64,000 nt of DNA from Symsagittifera roscoffensis (Eukaryota > Xenacoelomorpha > Acoela > Convolutidae), in contig NW_026971426.1 in the NCBI RefSeq assembly GCF_963678635.1, positions 1 to 64,000 on the forward strand, in the 5' to 3' direction. The translations under genes and the position numbers were made by a program. The first letter of the stretch is position 1; each line of letters begins with the position of its first letter. Below the pieces are notes generated by a model. It had not been told where the DNA came from. It did not search any database and saw only the letters and a program-made list of their open reading frames with translations. Below are positions 13,801 through 24,860 of this stretch, in pieces.

Positions 13801-14111
13801 TTTCAACCAATTTGGAACAATTTCTAAGACGGATTAACTCTCCACTTACGCGTTAATAGCGCGAAATATACCGCGCGTTAATTGTACCAAATTGGCCAAA
13901 ATGGCAATCTTTATACCCCCGTAACTTTACGAAAAATGATCACAAGTGAAATGCTTTTTTTTTCAAATTTGAGCTCAGGACAACAATACTTTTCATATGA
14001 TAAAAAAAAATTCCGTCAAAAATGGCTAGTTAAAAAGTCGAAATTTGTCTGAAGAAAAAAACCCACCCCGAGCACAAATATTCCGTTAATTTCGTACCGA
14101 AAGTCGGAACA
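10851..14111 (-). repeat. Tandem array of family A plus an 840-bp companion segment
   Basis: Family A copies at 10851-11380, 12221-12748 and 13586-14111 are spaced 1369 and 1365 bp apart. The first two are followed by a companion segment 'B' (11381-12220, 12749-13585). B contains a short exon-like reading frame (around 11485-11630, ending ...GENWF or GEDWF then stop) and the 12-bp palindrome CGCTTGCAAGCG. The array stops at the end of the third A, exactly at AGTCGGAACA. Unit 2 and unit 3 are very similar, while unit 1 is more diverged. Part of B (TTCAGCGATGCTATCTCTGG) aligns with the acceptor-like segment of the 1397-bp repeat, so both arrays may descend from one ancestral sequence. Confidence 0.85.
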
Positions 14112-15380
14112 ATAAACGTGAACTTCGAAAAATTCAATTCTTATCTAAACAGTATTCCTTTGATATTTTCAACTTTATTCATTTTCATCTCCTTATAATA
14201 ATAAATATAAACATGGTTCAGACTCTTATAAAGGTCGGGACATTTTTTTCAGGATAAATTTTAAAATTTGTTCCGGCTCAATTTTACGCTTTCGCGATTC
14301 GACTTATTTCAAAAATCTGATCATTTTTTTTATTGAAAGGTAGCGAACTCCACGATCGAACAGCAAATGCTTATTAGTAGAAAAAAATGATCAACTTCTA
14401 GTTTTGAAAAAAAAGATTTTTTTTCATAGACCAAGCGGAATAAGAACGGCACCGATTGACACAATTTTCTCAAAACGAATTATTTAAATCAAAATATTAG
14501 TAACTTATAACTTGTTGCAGATAAATATCTTGTTTCAATAATCTATCGTTTGCTCGAGATATCATAGTAATTGAAAAAACAAAAAAGTGTCGATGAACGT
14601 TATCGCAAAAATCACAAAGTGTCAAGAAAAGTTGTGAATACATTTATTTGTTTTTGCTCCTGATTTATCCAGAAAAAAGTCTGGAATTTTGTTGACACCA
14701 AATGTCGACGTTTGCCATTTGAAAGGTGATTTGTTTCTAGTTTAATTCGAACTCATTTTTTAAAACAGGACAAATAACGCTCTCTACTTGAGAATTTGAA
14801 AAAGTCGCTTTAATTTCAAATTTTTTTTGCAATTGTTGTTTTTAGTTTATAGTGTTTCCAGTGGAATGATAAATTTTTCTAGCCATTTATTTTTCTCAAT
14901 TTGGCAAAAAACTTTTATTTATCAAAAAACAATTTGATAAACTTATGTTTATCAAAAATTGGGCCATCATAAACTGTTTTTAAAAGTCTTTTTTTCCTTG
15001 AAACTCCAAAGTAGAAAATTTTCAAAAACTAGTCATTCACTTTCTCACAAAAACTCAGATTTTTAGACTTTTTTTACTTTTTTGAAGCAGATATTGACCT
15101 ATTTAACCTTAACCATGAACAAATTTTTCAAACTTTTTCTTCGATAACAAAAAATTTGTTCGTTTACGATAAAAATTCTGCGGGAAAAATGAAATATAAT
15201 CGCATCATTTCTGTAATTAGCCCAGCAACAGAAGGCTTTCACAAGATGTGATTATTTTCAGCTAGTTGTTTAATGGTTACACCTAAATAAATGGTTTGTG
15301 TAACTGAACAACATAAAAGTAAGTTCAGTAAAATGTACGAGTCTTTTTACAGAAAAGTAGAGGTAAAACACTATTCTAAG
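14112..15380. repeat. Duplicated 1.2-kb segment, copy 1
   Basis: This segment aligns with 18145-19430 over its whole length with moderate divergence and small indels (for example the shared AACAGTATTCCTTTGATATT near the start and AAAATGTACGAGTC near the end). It begins immediately after the last base of a family A copy, so a breakpoint or insertion lies there. There is no long ORF. It includes the degenerate hairpin motif near 14209. Confidence 0.85.
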
Positions 15381-15450
15381 GCTATAGAAGGCTAAGCCTA
15401 AGGCTAATTACTGTACATAAAACTAAAAGAAAAAAACTAATAGAAGGAAC

Positions 15451-15635
15451 TGTGTAAATTAAGACGTTCTAAAAGGACAACTGACTTTTGTCTCATATCG
15501 ACCGATGGTCGTATCTAAAATAGTTAACAGGTTTTAATCAAATACCGAAGGTCTTTTAAAATAACTAAAACAAATCACAACCTTTCCCACGGGAAAAAAA
15601 TAAAACTGCATACTAACTAACTAATTCTCTACACA
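15451..15635 (-). repeat. 3' LTR of a truncated minus-strand LTR retroelement
   Basis: On the minus strand the interval begins TGTGTAGAG and ends TTTACACA, a perfect 6-bp inverted end pair (TGTGTA/TACACA), 185 bp in all. Directly upstream on the minus strand is a textbook polypurine tract, GAAGGGGGAAAAGGG (15636-15650). No second LTR is present because the element is cut off at about 16229, where family B sequence resumes. Confidence 0.55.
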
Positions 15636-15947
15636 CCCTTTTCCCCCTTCGAGAAAGAACAAAGTTTTACAAACTGCGCCATGAAGGTAAAAATACAGCA
15701 AGCAAATTAATATCCACAAGTGAGAGAGAATACGAGGTACAGGGTGAATATACAGAATTAACAAATTTACGAAATAAAACAACTAACTGAAATAAAACTA
15801 AGCTAAACGGTAATGAACAACATGTACGTTAAACATGTACAATTGTATCTACAGATAGCTACTAAAACCGGAAGGTAAGGTATGGATAAAAGTTTTTATT
15901 TGTTATGAAAATCATTTAAATTGTTCATCAAAATCATCCAGTTTTGC

Positions 15948-16229
15948 TTATATTTCCGAATCGATTGTCGAGAAAATTTCGCTGCAGTTGTCTAACTCGT
16001 GTAGTGAATTCTTAATGGTCTGGTGAGCTGAATGCGATCCCGACAAATTTTCATTAAAAAGGGTCGTAATTGGAGAATTTACTGGTCTGACCGAAGTGCA
16101 TGAAATCTTTGTTGACCTAGTTAGTGTTGCTTCCGCAATGAGTGTTTGTCGCGGAGGGGCCTCTGCTAACGGTGTCAGAAAATCTGACGGCGAGGAAATC
16201 GTGGAAGTTGCCCCGGAATCGCCGGAAGA
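15948..16229 (-). pseudogene. C-terminal coding fragment of a retroelement, truncated
   Basis: On the minus strand 93 open codons end in TAA at 15948-15950. GC content is clearly higher than in the surroundings. The peptide is Ser/Thr-rich and acidic (it opens SSGDSGATSTISSPSDFLTP and ends near ELDNCSEIFSTIDSEI), like the low-complexity tails seen after integrase in LTR elements. About 300 bp further on come a polypurine tract and an LTR. The 5' end is lost at the junction with B-type sequence. A plus-strand ORF across the same bases is probably a shadow. The family (Gypsy, BEL or other) cannot be told. Confidence 0.45.
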
Positions 16230-17690
16230 TCTTCCGAGTTTCTTTTATTTTAATGCTTCTCGCTTGCAAGCGCGATCAGAAATGGATCTCACGCACTAAT
16301 CGCTTTTGATAGTAATTTATAGTCGCTTTTGACAGTAATATTAAAATATACAAGACTGCTCGTATCAGGGCGAAACCCTGAATGTTTCGACTGCCTTTTA
16401 AGGTTTCTGGAGCAGTAATAAAACTAAAAAATTAAATGAAATTTAAAAAACGAAAAAAAAATTTTCTAAAATTTTTTATAAAAACCATCCCCCACACGCC
16501 ATATACAGTACAAAGAATCTAATTTGCTCCTTGTAGCAAACCAATTATGAAAAATAGGCTTATTTCAACCAATTTGGAATGATTTCTAAGACGGATTAAC
16601 TCTCCGCTTACGCGTTAATAGCGCGAAATATATCGCGCGTTAATTGTCCCAAATTGGCCAAAATGGCAATCTTTATACCCCCGTAACTTTACGAAAAATG
16701 ATCACAGGTGAAATATTTTTTTCAAATTTGAGCTCAGGACAACAAAACCTTTCGAATGATGTAAAAAAATTATGTCAAAAACGGCTAGTTAAAAAGTCGA
16801 AATTTGTCTTAAGAAAAAAAACCCACCCCGAGCAAAAACATTCTGTTAATTTCGTATCAAAAGTCGGAACAAGTTTTGGAAGAACAACCGATTGTAGCAA
16901 TGTTGTTTTTGCTTTGAATACTCAGAAACCAACCAACATGAATTTGAGCGTGTAGCAAGAATAGCACTATTAACACCAATGTATATGAAGTATCAAAATC
17001 GCTACAGCGGAAAATTGAATCCGGCTAAAGTTACACTCAAAACTGAAAGCACCAGGAATATTAAAGTAACATTGATTCTTCATAATAAAAACGATTTTTG
17101 TTGGAAATTGGAGAAGACTGGTTTTAAGTTCTGTTTGGTTCTTTGCTATGGTAGACTTTTTCATTTTGGATTGTTTCTTGTTTTTCTGTCCGTTCAGCGA
17201 TGCTATCTTTGGCATTATGCATTCTGCTTTCTAAGAATTCTGAATTCAATATAGAAATCTGCTTTCTGAAACACCCTACTAAAGGTCAATATTAAAAGTT
17301 TGATTTGATTTAGCGTTTAAATCAGCCTGAAAATGCGCATTGAAGTGACTACTTTGAAAAATTTTTAAAATAACAAATTCGTTTTAAAAAATTTCACTAT
17401 TAAAAAATTACTTTATATCATTTAGAAACCGAAAATCGGAAAAAATACATTTTTTGGAAGAGTGCAACAATTTCTCAGACCAAAATCAAATATAAAAAAC
17501 AAACCGCACATCAATCGGATCAAAAAAAGGATAAGTTTAATCAGTTTAAGATTTCAGGCTTTTCAGCAGGTCCCGGATAAAGCAAATCTTCGGAGTTTCT
17601 TTTATTTTAATGCTTCTCGCTTGCGAGCGCGATCAGAAATGGATCTCACCCACTAATCGTTTTTGACAGTAATTTATAGGATCAATTGAG
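16229..17690 (-). repeat. Family A copy 5 with flanking B segments
   Basis: The end of a B segment (16229-16350) joins family A copy 5 (16351-16871), which is followed by a full B segment (16872 to about 17690). It is the same unit as the 10851-14111 array and was probably once continuous with it. B here carries a reading frame open at 16979-17254, longer than in sister copies because a one-base change alters the frame. No selection for protein is evident. Confidence 0.8.
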
Positions 17691-18144
17691 ATCTCGAAAA
17701 AAAATGAACTTTAGATCAATTTTGAAATACAATTTTGCGAATCTGTCATACAAAAAACTGAATAAAAAAACGATATAATCTCTTTGAAAATTATCTAAGA
17801 GCTAGCAAGCTAGTCCCATCTCACGAACAGAAACTGATTTTTTCCTTTCACATTTTTGATGTATACTTTGCGAACGTTTTACTTTCGCACTAGTCTCGAG
17901 CTGATTCTAAGACAACCTTTTTTTGTTTTTTTTTTGCCGCTGAAAATATAGAGTTCTCAAAACTGTCTCGATTTTTAATTCTAGTTCAAAAAGAACATCA
18001 TTTCAAATGAAAAATTTTTACCTGACAGAGAGTATGAAACTTTGAACAATTTTTTCATAGAGTATCGAAAAGAACTTTATTTTTTCTGTTTTTAGGTTTG
18101 TACTTCCAGTTGCGATTATTGTAACAATAAGCTAAGTTTAAAAT
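17691..18144. other. AT-rich spacer
   Basis: No ORF, repeat or RNA gene recognised. It separates the B segment from the second copy of the 1.2-kb duplication. Confidence 0.4.
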
Positions 18145-19430
18145 ACATAAACATGAACTTCGAAAAGTACAATTCTTATTTAAACAGTATTCCTTTGATA
18201 TTTTCAACTTTATTCATTTTCATCTCCTTTTAATAATAAATAAGCGTCGGTGAACATGGTTCAGACTCTTATAAAGGTCGTGACATTTTTTCCGGATAAA
18301 TTTTAAAATTTGTTCCTGCTCAATTTTACGCTTTCGCGATTCGACTTATTTCTAAAATCTGATCATTTCTTTTATTAAAAGGAAAGCGAACTCCACGATC
18401 GAACAGCAAAGGTTTATTAGTAGAAAAAACTCATCAACTTCAAGTTTTGTACATAAGATTTTTTTTTTCAAAGACCAAGCGGAATAAGAACGTCACCGAC
18501 TGACACAGTTTTCTCAAAATGGCTTATTTGAATCAAAAATTAGTCAATTATAACTTGTTTCAGAAAATCAGAGCTTATAAAGTCATCTTTTCACTTGTTT
18601 TTGAGCAATTTTTTTTCAGTTATCTATCTTCTGCTCGAGATAACATAGTAAATGAAAAAAAGGGTAGATGAACGTTATCGCGAAATTCACAAATTGTCAA
18701 GGAACGTTGTGAATACAGTTATTTGTTTTTGCTCCTGATTTATCCAGAAAAAAGTCTGGAATTTTGTTGACACCAAATGTCGACGTTTTTTTTTTTGAAA
18801 GGTGGTTTGTTTCTAGTTTAATTCAAACTCCTTTTTTAAAGCAGGACAAACAACGCTCTTTTTTTGAGAATTTGAAAAAATCGCTAAAACTTCAAATTTT
18901 TGTTTTTAATTGTTGATTTTAGTTTATAGAGTTTACAGTGGAATGTTAAATTTTCCTAGTCATTTATTTTTCTCATTTTGGTAAAAACACTTATTTTTAT
19001 CAAAAATTGGGCAATCATAAACTGTTTTTAAAAGTCAGTTATTTTTTTCCTGAAACTCGAAAGTAGAAAATATTCGAAAACTAGTCTATCACTTTTTCAC
19101 AAAAACTCACCTTTTCATACTTATTTACTTTTTGTAAGCAGATATTGACCTATTTAACCTTAACCATGAACAAATTTTTCGAATTTTTTTTTTCGATAAC
19201 AAAAGATTTGTTCGCTTGCAATAAAAATTCTAGAGGAAAAAGGAAATATAATCGCATCATTTCTGTAACTAGCCCAGCAACAGAAGGCATTCACAAAATT
19301 GAATTTGATTATTTTCAGCTGAATGTCTAATGGTTAAACCTAGAAAATGGATTTTGTATTTTAACAACATAAAAGTAGGTTGAGTAAAATGTACGAGTCA
19401 TTTTACAGAAAAGCAGAGTTAAAAACGTTA
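18145..19430. repeat. Duplicated 1.2-kb segment, copy 2
   Basis: Partner of 14112-15380. It retains a frame (19145-19330) that reaches TSPATEGIHKIEFDYFQLNV before a stop; copy 1 is disrupted in the same place. This may be a decayed exon. It also holds a version of the dispersed hairpin motif (18250-18276). Confidence 0.82.
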
Positions 19431-19849
19431 CAATATACAAATCCACAAGCAAAATTGAATCAACGCAAAATTATGAAAGTAAAAAAAATGTGAAAAGTAA
19501 AACGGTTATGCGACGTCAGTTTTAAGTATCAATAAATGAAGTAGAGACACTCATCTGTCTGGCATTGAGTTTTTCTCAGGTTTTTTTTCCTCGCTTTATT
19601 TTAACTTTTTATTACAGGATTGTCAAATTGAGATTTCCAAACGATTTGTCGTTCATGTTAATCTTGAATTTTAGTTTGCAAAAACTGGGAGAAAAAACGT
19701 ATTGGTTAAATTTTGATGAAACTTCATCAAAAACGCTCATCGAATTTCTTTAAAATTCCCTGAAGTTTACGACCTCCGATTTTTGTTAAGTTATCGATAG
19801 ATTGGTTGGTTAAATTGGCAAATTTTTCACTTGCTATTTTTTTGTTTAG

Positions 19850-19949
19850 ATAACTTTGAAATCCCATGGAGAAACTAGGGAGTTTTCTGGACTTCCTCTA
19901 TTGTTACGGAACGATTCACTGATTCAGTTATATGCCAAAGAGCAGCCAG
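19850..19949 (+). CDS. Candidate 100-nt host exon
   Basis: An acceptor TTTTTTTGTTTAG (ending 19849) and a good donor GTAAGA (19950) enclose 33 open codons. The peptide reads ITLKSHGETREFSGLPLLLR and goes on to IQLYAKEQP. It is GC-richer than its flanks and has no transposon motif. A second open block just upstream (about 19620-19752, starting IVKLRFPNDLSFMLIL) follows TTTATTACAG and might be another exon, but no donor joins the two in phase. The product is not recognised. Confidence 0.42.
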
Positions 19950-21793
19950 GTAAGATGATGTAATGACAATGAGTTTTTTCGAGGTAAAATGTTGAGTGTT
20001 TTTAAGAGTAATGAACGTAGTCAGTACTCTTTTTCATTGATCTGGTTAAAATTTTGTTCGATTTTCCAAGAAACAATCTTGAAGTTTGTCCGCGCTCAGT
20101 TTTGGTTTTTACCAATTTGACTTCTGATTCCCATTTAATGTAAGTTCGGCTCTTTTTCCTTTTCCCCCCACCTCACATAAGCGTCATTTTTATGGTGTAA
20201 CGAGGGGTTCTACAAGGTTAATTATGAAGACCAAAAATGTTTGTCATGGCCTAATTAGTTCGCATGCCAATTTTTGTAACATTCGGATAAAGTGAACAAA
20301 ACTTCACTAGTAAAATTTTGCAGGTGGGGGGAAAAGGAAAAAGAGCCGTAATTTCATTTACTTTGTTCAAGAGAAGAAAAATTTTACTATCGAGCAGCAG
20401 CAGTGGAATTTTCGAGCAGCTTTACATTAGTTCAATTCCATTAGTTCCGAAAATGGAAATTAAAATACAGATTTCCCTGTGAACAAAAATTTTTAAATTG
20501 ATCTAGTTTCCTCGTTTTGGGTTAATTTTATCAAAGAAATCTTATTCTTTATTTGTTTTCGAAAAATAAAGAGTTTAGAGAAAATTGTTTATTTTTGAAA
20601 TTCAAAAAATGAAGTTTTTTTTCAAAAAGAAAGACATTATTTGTTTTTGTTACCTTCCATTCTTGTCTATAAATGTTGGCTATGTTTCAGACTTAGAGTA
20701 ACTTCTAGGCCTTAATCTGTTTTAAAGTTTTTGTATTTTTTTGAGTTAATTTAATTATAATTGCGCATAAAACAAGACAAAGAAATTTTAAAGAAGTGAA
20801 TCAATTTCGTTTGTACACATCGGAAGAAAAACATTAAAAAATGCAAAGAAAAAAGAAATTTCTGGGATAAAACAGCCGTGCTCCTTCAAAGTGCTGCTAA
20901 AGAGCCAAAAAAAATGGAAAAAAAAATATTTTCGACTGCTACTCGAGCACAATATTGTAAAGAGGGCAGATAAGATAAATGATTTCCTCTAATGGACATA
21001 CTTATTTTTTTCTCGTCCAGTCAAAAAGATGCAATTTTTTTATGTGTATTCTCAACTTTGTCCTAATTTGATTGGTAACGCTCCCTGGAGGCTTTTCAGA
21101 TTTCGTGACCAGGAAATTTGATGTCCCTCTTGATTAAAAAGAGAAAAATCTGCTGACCACAGTGCTCAATACATGTTTGGTTTGTTATAAGAATTTAGAC
21201 CATTGGGTAAGTTTAACTCAAAAAAAGCATTCTGCCTTATTATCTTGCTCGAATCTATTTGAATTTTGAGTTTCAAAATTCAAATAGGTGTTTAGGTGGG
21301 ACAAACATTACCTGAAAAATTTTCGATTGATGTTTTTCGGAGTGATTTTTTCTAGTTGCAAAATGATTGTTTGAACACTCAAATTATTCAAAATTAAACC
21401 GCGTTTATTGTGAAATATAACACGAATAACGACTTGAACACCTTTTATCTTTTGCCCTATTTTAGGTCTGTGGTATTTGCGTCAAAAAGTGATAAAATTA
21501 AAAAACGTTTGTTCATTTTTCCTCCTACGCCTTGTTGTAGATAGCGTTTCATTTACGCGTCTGTAAACTTAATTTTTGGAACAATATTCTTTCATTTCGT
21601 TGTAATTTTTTGTTCCTTTTGTCGCTTAGACTATAACAAACTCAACAAAATTGCGTTCACAGTTATGCAAAATTGGCCAACTAGTAACAATCAAGCTATA
21701 ACAAGTGCTCATATCTAAAATCTTCTTAGTTTGACTGCACGAGATCCTTAGCTTTTGATTAAATTAAGAAAAAAATCAAAATACAAAAAGCAA
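19950..21793. other. Intronic or intergenic stretch with a MITE
   Basis: AT-rich with no supported gene. It holds the hairpin motif at 20003-20031 and the MITE at 20147-20348. The rest shows nothing I can name. Confidence 0.4.
20147..20348. mobile_element. 202-bp MITE with perfect 27-bp inverted ends
   Basis: The left end CGGCTCTTTTTCCTTTTCCC (continuing to 20173) is matched perfectly in reverse complement by 20322-20348. The interior is AT-rich with no ORF. Imperfect pairing extends about 10 bp outside each end (AATGTAAGTT against TAATTTCATT), so the true ends may be slightly wider. No clear target-site duplication is visible, so the superfamily cannot be assigned. Confidence 0.75.
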
Positions 21794-21842
21794 AAGCCCT
21801 GAAAGTTTCGACTGCGTTTTAAGGTTTATGAAGTGACGCCGT
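21794..21842 (-). mobile_element. Family A fragment at the BEL insertion site
   Basis: The interval reads GCCCTGAAAGTTTCGACTGC then a TTTTAAGGTTTATG block, matching the hairpin end of family A. It is cut at 21842 by the LTR of the BEL element. The other half is not clearly recognisable beyond 31567. Confidence 0.6.
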
Positions 21843-22342
21843 TGTGCGCCTCAAGCTCCACGGATTGTAAAAATATCGCGTTTCAAACAATTTATTTCGA
21901 GAATTTTATCGGCAAAATAACTCGGTAACAATGATACTCAATTTATCGCTAAGAATGATATTTTGAACAAACTTTTGTATTGTTAACATCGGTAACATCG
22001 GCCACAAAAACTGCATAACTCAAAGCAAGCTGCAAAAATGACCAGTATTTGTCCTTGAGACAAATTGCTCTTTTTAAAGGTCAGCCTTAATCAAGGCTGA
22101 ACCAAATTAGAGGGAAAAGACGGTTAAAATAGGTTTTGGGGGGATCGAACCTGGTTACGGAGCATCCCATCAAGTTCGGTGCATATTCGAGTTCTAGAAA
22201 GGAAATGACCTAGTCGGGATTCGAACCGGCGTCGAACCCGGGACGCACCATGTATACACTTGGCTACTGTCCCTATATGCATATATATTTTGGTTCAGTT
22301 TTATATGCATTTATACTATTGTTTTATATTTGCGCTGCAACA
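21843..22342 (-). repeat. BEL element 3' LTR
   Basis: The LTR begins TGTTGCAGCG on the minus strand and ends GGCGCACA. It is nearly identical to 31061-31562. It contains TATA-like runs (AAATATAAAAC), then tRNA-like A-box and B-box sequences (about 22268-22253 and 22227-22217), and a strong hairpin (TCAGCCTT-AATC-AAGGCTGA). The pol reading frame continues through the polypurine tract and stops 19 bp inside this LTR (TAA at 22324-22326). Confidence 0.95.
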
Positions 22343-23845
22343 TCTTCCACCCCTAAACAAGGAAGAACGGGACCGAGCTTTACGGTCGGGCGGGTCAGTT
22401 CGCTCGTAACGGTCTTTATGTCGGCGTATCTCGCGCATCCGTCCTTACCATAGTACAGTCTTAGGATACGTGTTAGTGGATAAAGTCCACGTGGAGTGTC
22501 AGGCTCTATGAACCAAACCAAGTCGCCGGCTTTCAACTTAACGTCTGACTGGTTGTGCCACTTTGACCTCCTATTGAGGGAAGGAACGTATTCCCGCATC
22601 CAGCGTGTCCATATTGCGTTAGCGTATGATTGCGCTCTGGCGAACCACTTCTTATGTTCGAAGTTTTCTTCGAAACTTAGCGACGGAAAACTCGCTGCGT
22701 GTTGACCAAGGATAAAATGATTCGGGGTCAACGCCTCTAGATCTAGCGGATCGGAACTAACGGCTGTTATTGGTCTAGCGTTGAGTGATTGCTCAACAAG
22801 GCACAGCGTGGTTCTTAGAACCTCCTCAGTTACTCTTCTGTTGCCTAAGATGTCATACAAAACGCGCTTGACACTCCGAACTAATCGCTCCCAGGAGCCA
22901 CCATGGTGCGGTGCGCTGGGTGGATTGAATTTCCACTGGATCCCTTTCTGAACAAAAACAGCGGGTGCGAGCTTGTTCCAACTCTCAACGCAAGCTAAGA
23001 GCTCTTTCTGAGCGCCAACAAAGTTCGTGCCGTTGTCGGACATGATAGTAATTGGAGTACCGCGACGGGCAATAAACCTCTCCACGCCCATCACACAAGA
23101 GCTTGTGTCGAGCGAGGGGACCACTTCAATGTGCACCGCTCTAGTGGTGAGACAGGTGAACAAAAACCCCACTTCTTCGGGAGTGTATTGGAACTAGGAG
23201 TATTGGAACTAGGAGCGGCCCAAAGTAGTCGACACCTGTGTTAGAGAAAAGAGGTTGAATGTAACCCTGCCTTTCAATGGGCAGATCAGCCATAATATGA
23301 GTTACTGTTTGCGCTTTGCCTTTTCGGCAAGAAACGCAAATATTTTCAATGTTTCACAGCAACCATCGCAAATTTAACACAACGTACTTCAAATTAACCA
23401 CCGCACGCATGTAATCCAAGCCTTGATGGAAATTTCTAACGTGCAAGTGCTGAACCAATAACCGAACAACCGCGTGACTTGCATCAAGTATAATCGGATG
23501 CTTGCTATCGAAATCGGAACTAACCAAGCTGCTGATGCACCCAGTCGAGCGAAGGATGCCAGCTGGTCCAATGAACGGTGAATACTTGGCGATCCGACTA
23601 TTCCTCGTGATATCTTTACCAAATTTTAGTAGCTTTAGCTCACTAGGGAATGTCTCACCCTGGGACAGGTAAATGAGCTTCTGTTCAGCAATATCCATTT
23701 CAGACGGGTCTGTAATTTCTAATATACTCGAGCGGAAATGTTTATGTGATGGCAGCCATCTTAACAAAAATGCTACTGCGCGTTTGTATTTTACAATTGA
23801 ATTGAGTCTCTCCCAATTTCCGAAGGGAACATTTTTCTCTGTCAA
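22324..23845 (-). pseudogene. BEL integrase region (frameshifted)
   Basis: In the minus direction this includes the segment before integrase (from 23845), a His/Cys zinc-binding domain (HAVVRLLVQHLHVRNFHQGL, then CVSCRKGKAQ near 23330), and the DDE core. The three catalytic acidic residues are visible: GVDYFGP, SDNGTNFVGA and HHGGSWERLV. The chain runs to a C-terminal part ending near GVEDVAAQI inside the LTR. Frame changes occur between WLL (23354) and the Cys pair, and again just after GVDYFGP, where a 15-bp tandem repeat (TATTGGAACTAGGAG) also sits at about 23184-23213. The catalytic residues are intact but the frame is not. Confidence 0.88.
22343..22354 (-). other. BEL polypurine tract
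   Basis: AGGGGTGGAAGA on the minus strand lies immediately before the 3' LTR. It lies within the integrase reading frame. Confidence 0.75.
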
Positions 23846-23849
23846 AACA

Positions 23850-24860
23850 TCGACAACAAAATTTCACGAATTTTCCAGAGAAATGTCGATATCACATGAT
23901 GGTCCTTTGAGTCTTATTTTATCAATAACCCTTGTAACGGGCTTGAACGGCCAATCAGTTGTTCTCAGTATACTAGGGCCATTAACCCAGCTGCTTTCCT
24001 TGAGGGCTTCCGAAGAAATCCCTCGTGTACCGGTATCAGCTGGGTTATCACCGCTAAGTATTTGATGCCACTGATCAGTGGTGGTAGACTCCAGAATCTC
24101 ACCAGTGCGATTATCAACAAAAACGGGTAGTTTAGTACAAGAGTGAAGCCACTGGAGAACAGTGGTACTATCTGGTACTATCTGTCCACATGAAAAAATC
24201 CGTAACTTTGAAAGTAAGACCTTTCAAATTTTCTTCCTTTAAGCGGGCTGCAAGAAGAGCCGCTCTAACTTTGGAATAGAAAGCGCTTTCATTGGAGGCG
24301 ACGCGGGCTTTGCCAACCACAAAGACTAATTCGGTCTGATGGGAGCTAACAAGTCGCGCACGAAGGAAAGCGATGGCACAGAAAACATCCTGCGAACTAT
24401 CACCGAACATGTGAAGTTCTATTCGGCCGAAAGGTTCAGTGAAATAGCTGCGAGGTATTGTCAGAGAACCTATCAAATGAAGACCTGAGTGCCACTCAAG
24501 GAATTGCTTTTTGATTTCCTCTGGCGGATCATCGTCCCATTTTTGACCGCTGATTCGCCAGATATCTTTTAATAGAAGGCGAGCCTTCACGGTATACGGA
24601 GCCACTAACCCAATTGGATCAAAAACAGAGGAAACAAAACTCAACACGGAACGCTGAGTGATTGCTTTGTCTAGTGGACGATCAACCCGTCTACTAACGA
24701 CTAAGGTATCTTTTACGTGATCCCACTTAAGACCGAGAACATGCGCGGACTGGTCTGGACTCGCACAAATATCTTTAACAGACGAATTGGACTCACGGTT
24801 GTCCGGATCAAGAGCGGTTGTTACGTCGGGCACGTTGCTGACAAATTTGTCAGACAAAAC
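23850..24860 (-). pseudogene. BEL polymerase C-terminal part and RNase H (broken by a 10-bp duplication)
   Basis: The minus-strand ORF at 24857-24168 covers the connection domain (FDPIGLVAPYTVKARLLLKD) and RNase H, with its first acidic motif in ELHMFGDSSQ and a later FFMWTDST. The frame breaks where TGGTACTATC is tandemly repeated (24163-24172 and 24173-24182). Beyond it the reading frame resumes (TTVLQWLHSCTKLPVFVDNR, NPADTGTRG) and continues, with one more stop near 23870, to the next block. These are the usual BEL-family features between RT and integrase. Confidence 0.85.

Noticed and set aside
15674-15682. ATGGCGCAG on the minus strand, like the Gypsy Gag start and primer site
   Set aside because: It lies just before a polypurine tract and 3' LTR rather than after a 5' LTR, so the nine-base match is probably chance.
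21466-21545. Possible exon after CCCTATTTTAG (reads SVVFASKSDKIKKRLFIFPP)
   Set aside because: Open for about 25 codons, but two frames are open and no good donor is present.
22217-22268. Functional tRNA gene in the BEL LTR
   Set aside because: A-box and B-box are present, but the acceptor and T-stem do not pair properly, so at most it is tRNA-derived. It is reported as a finding instead.
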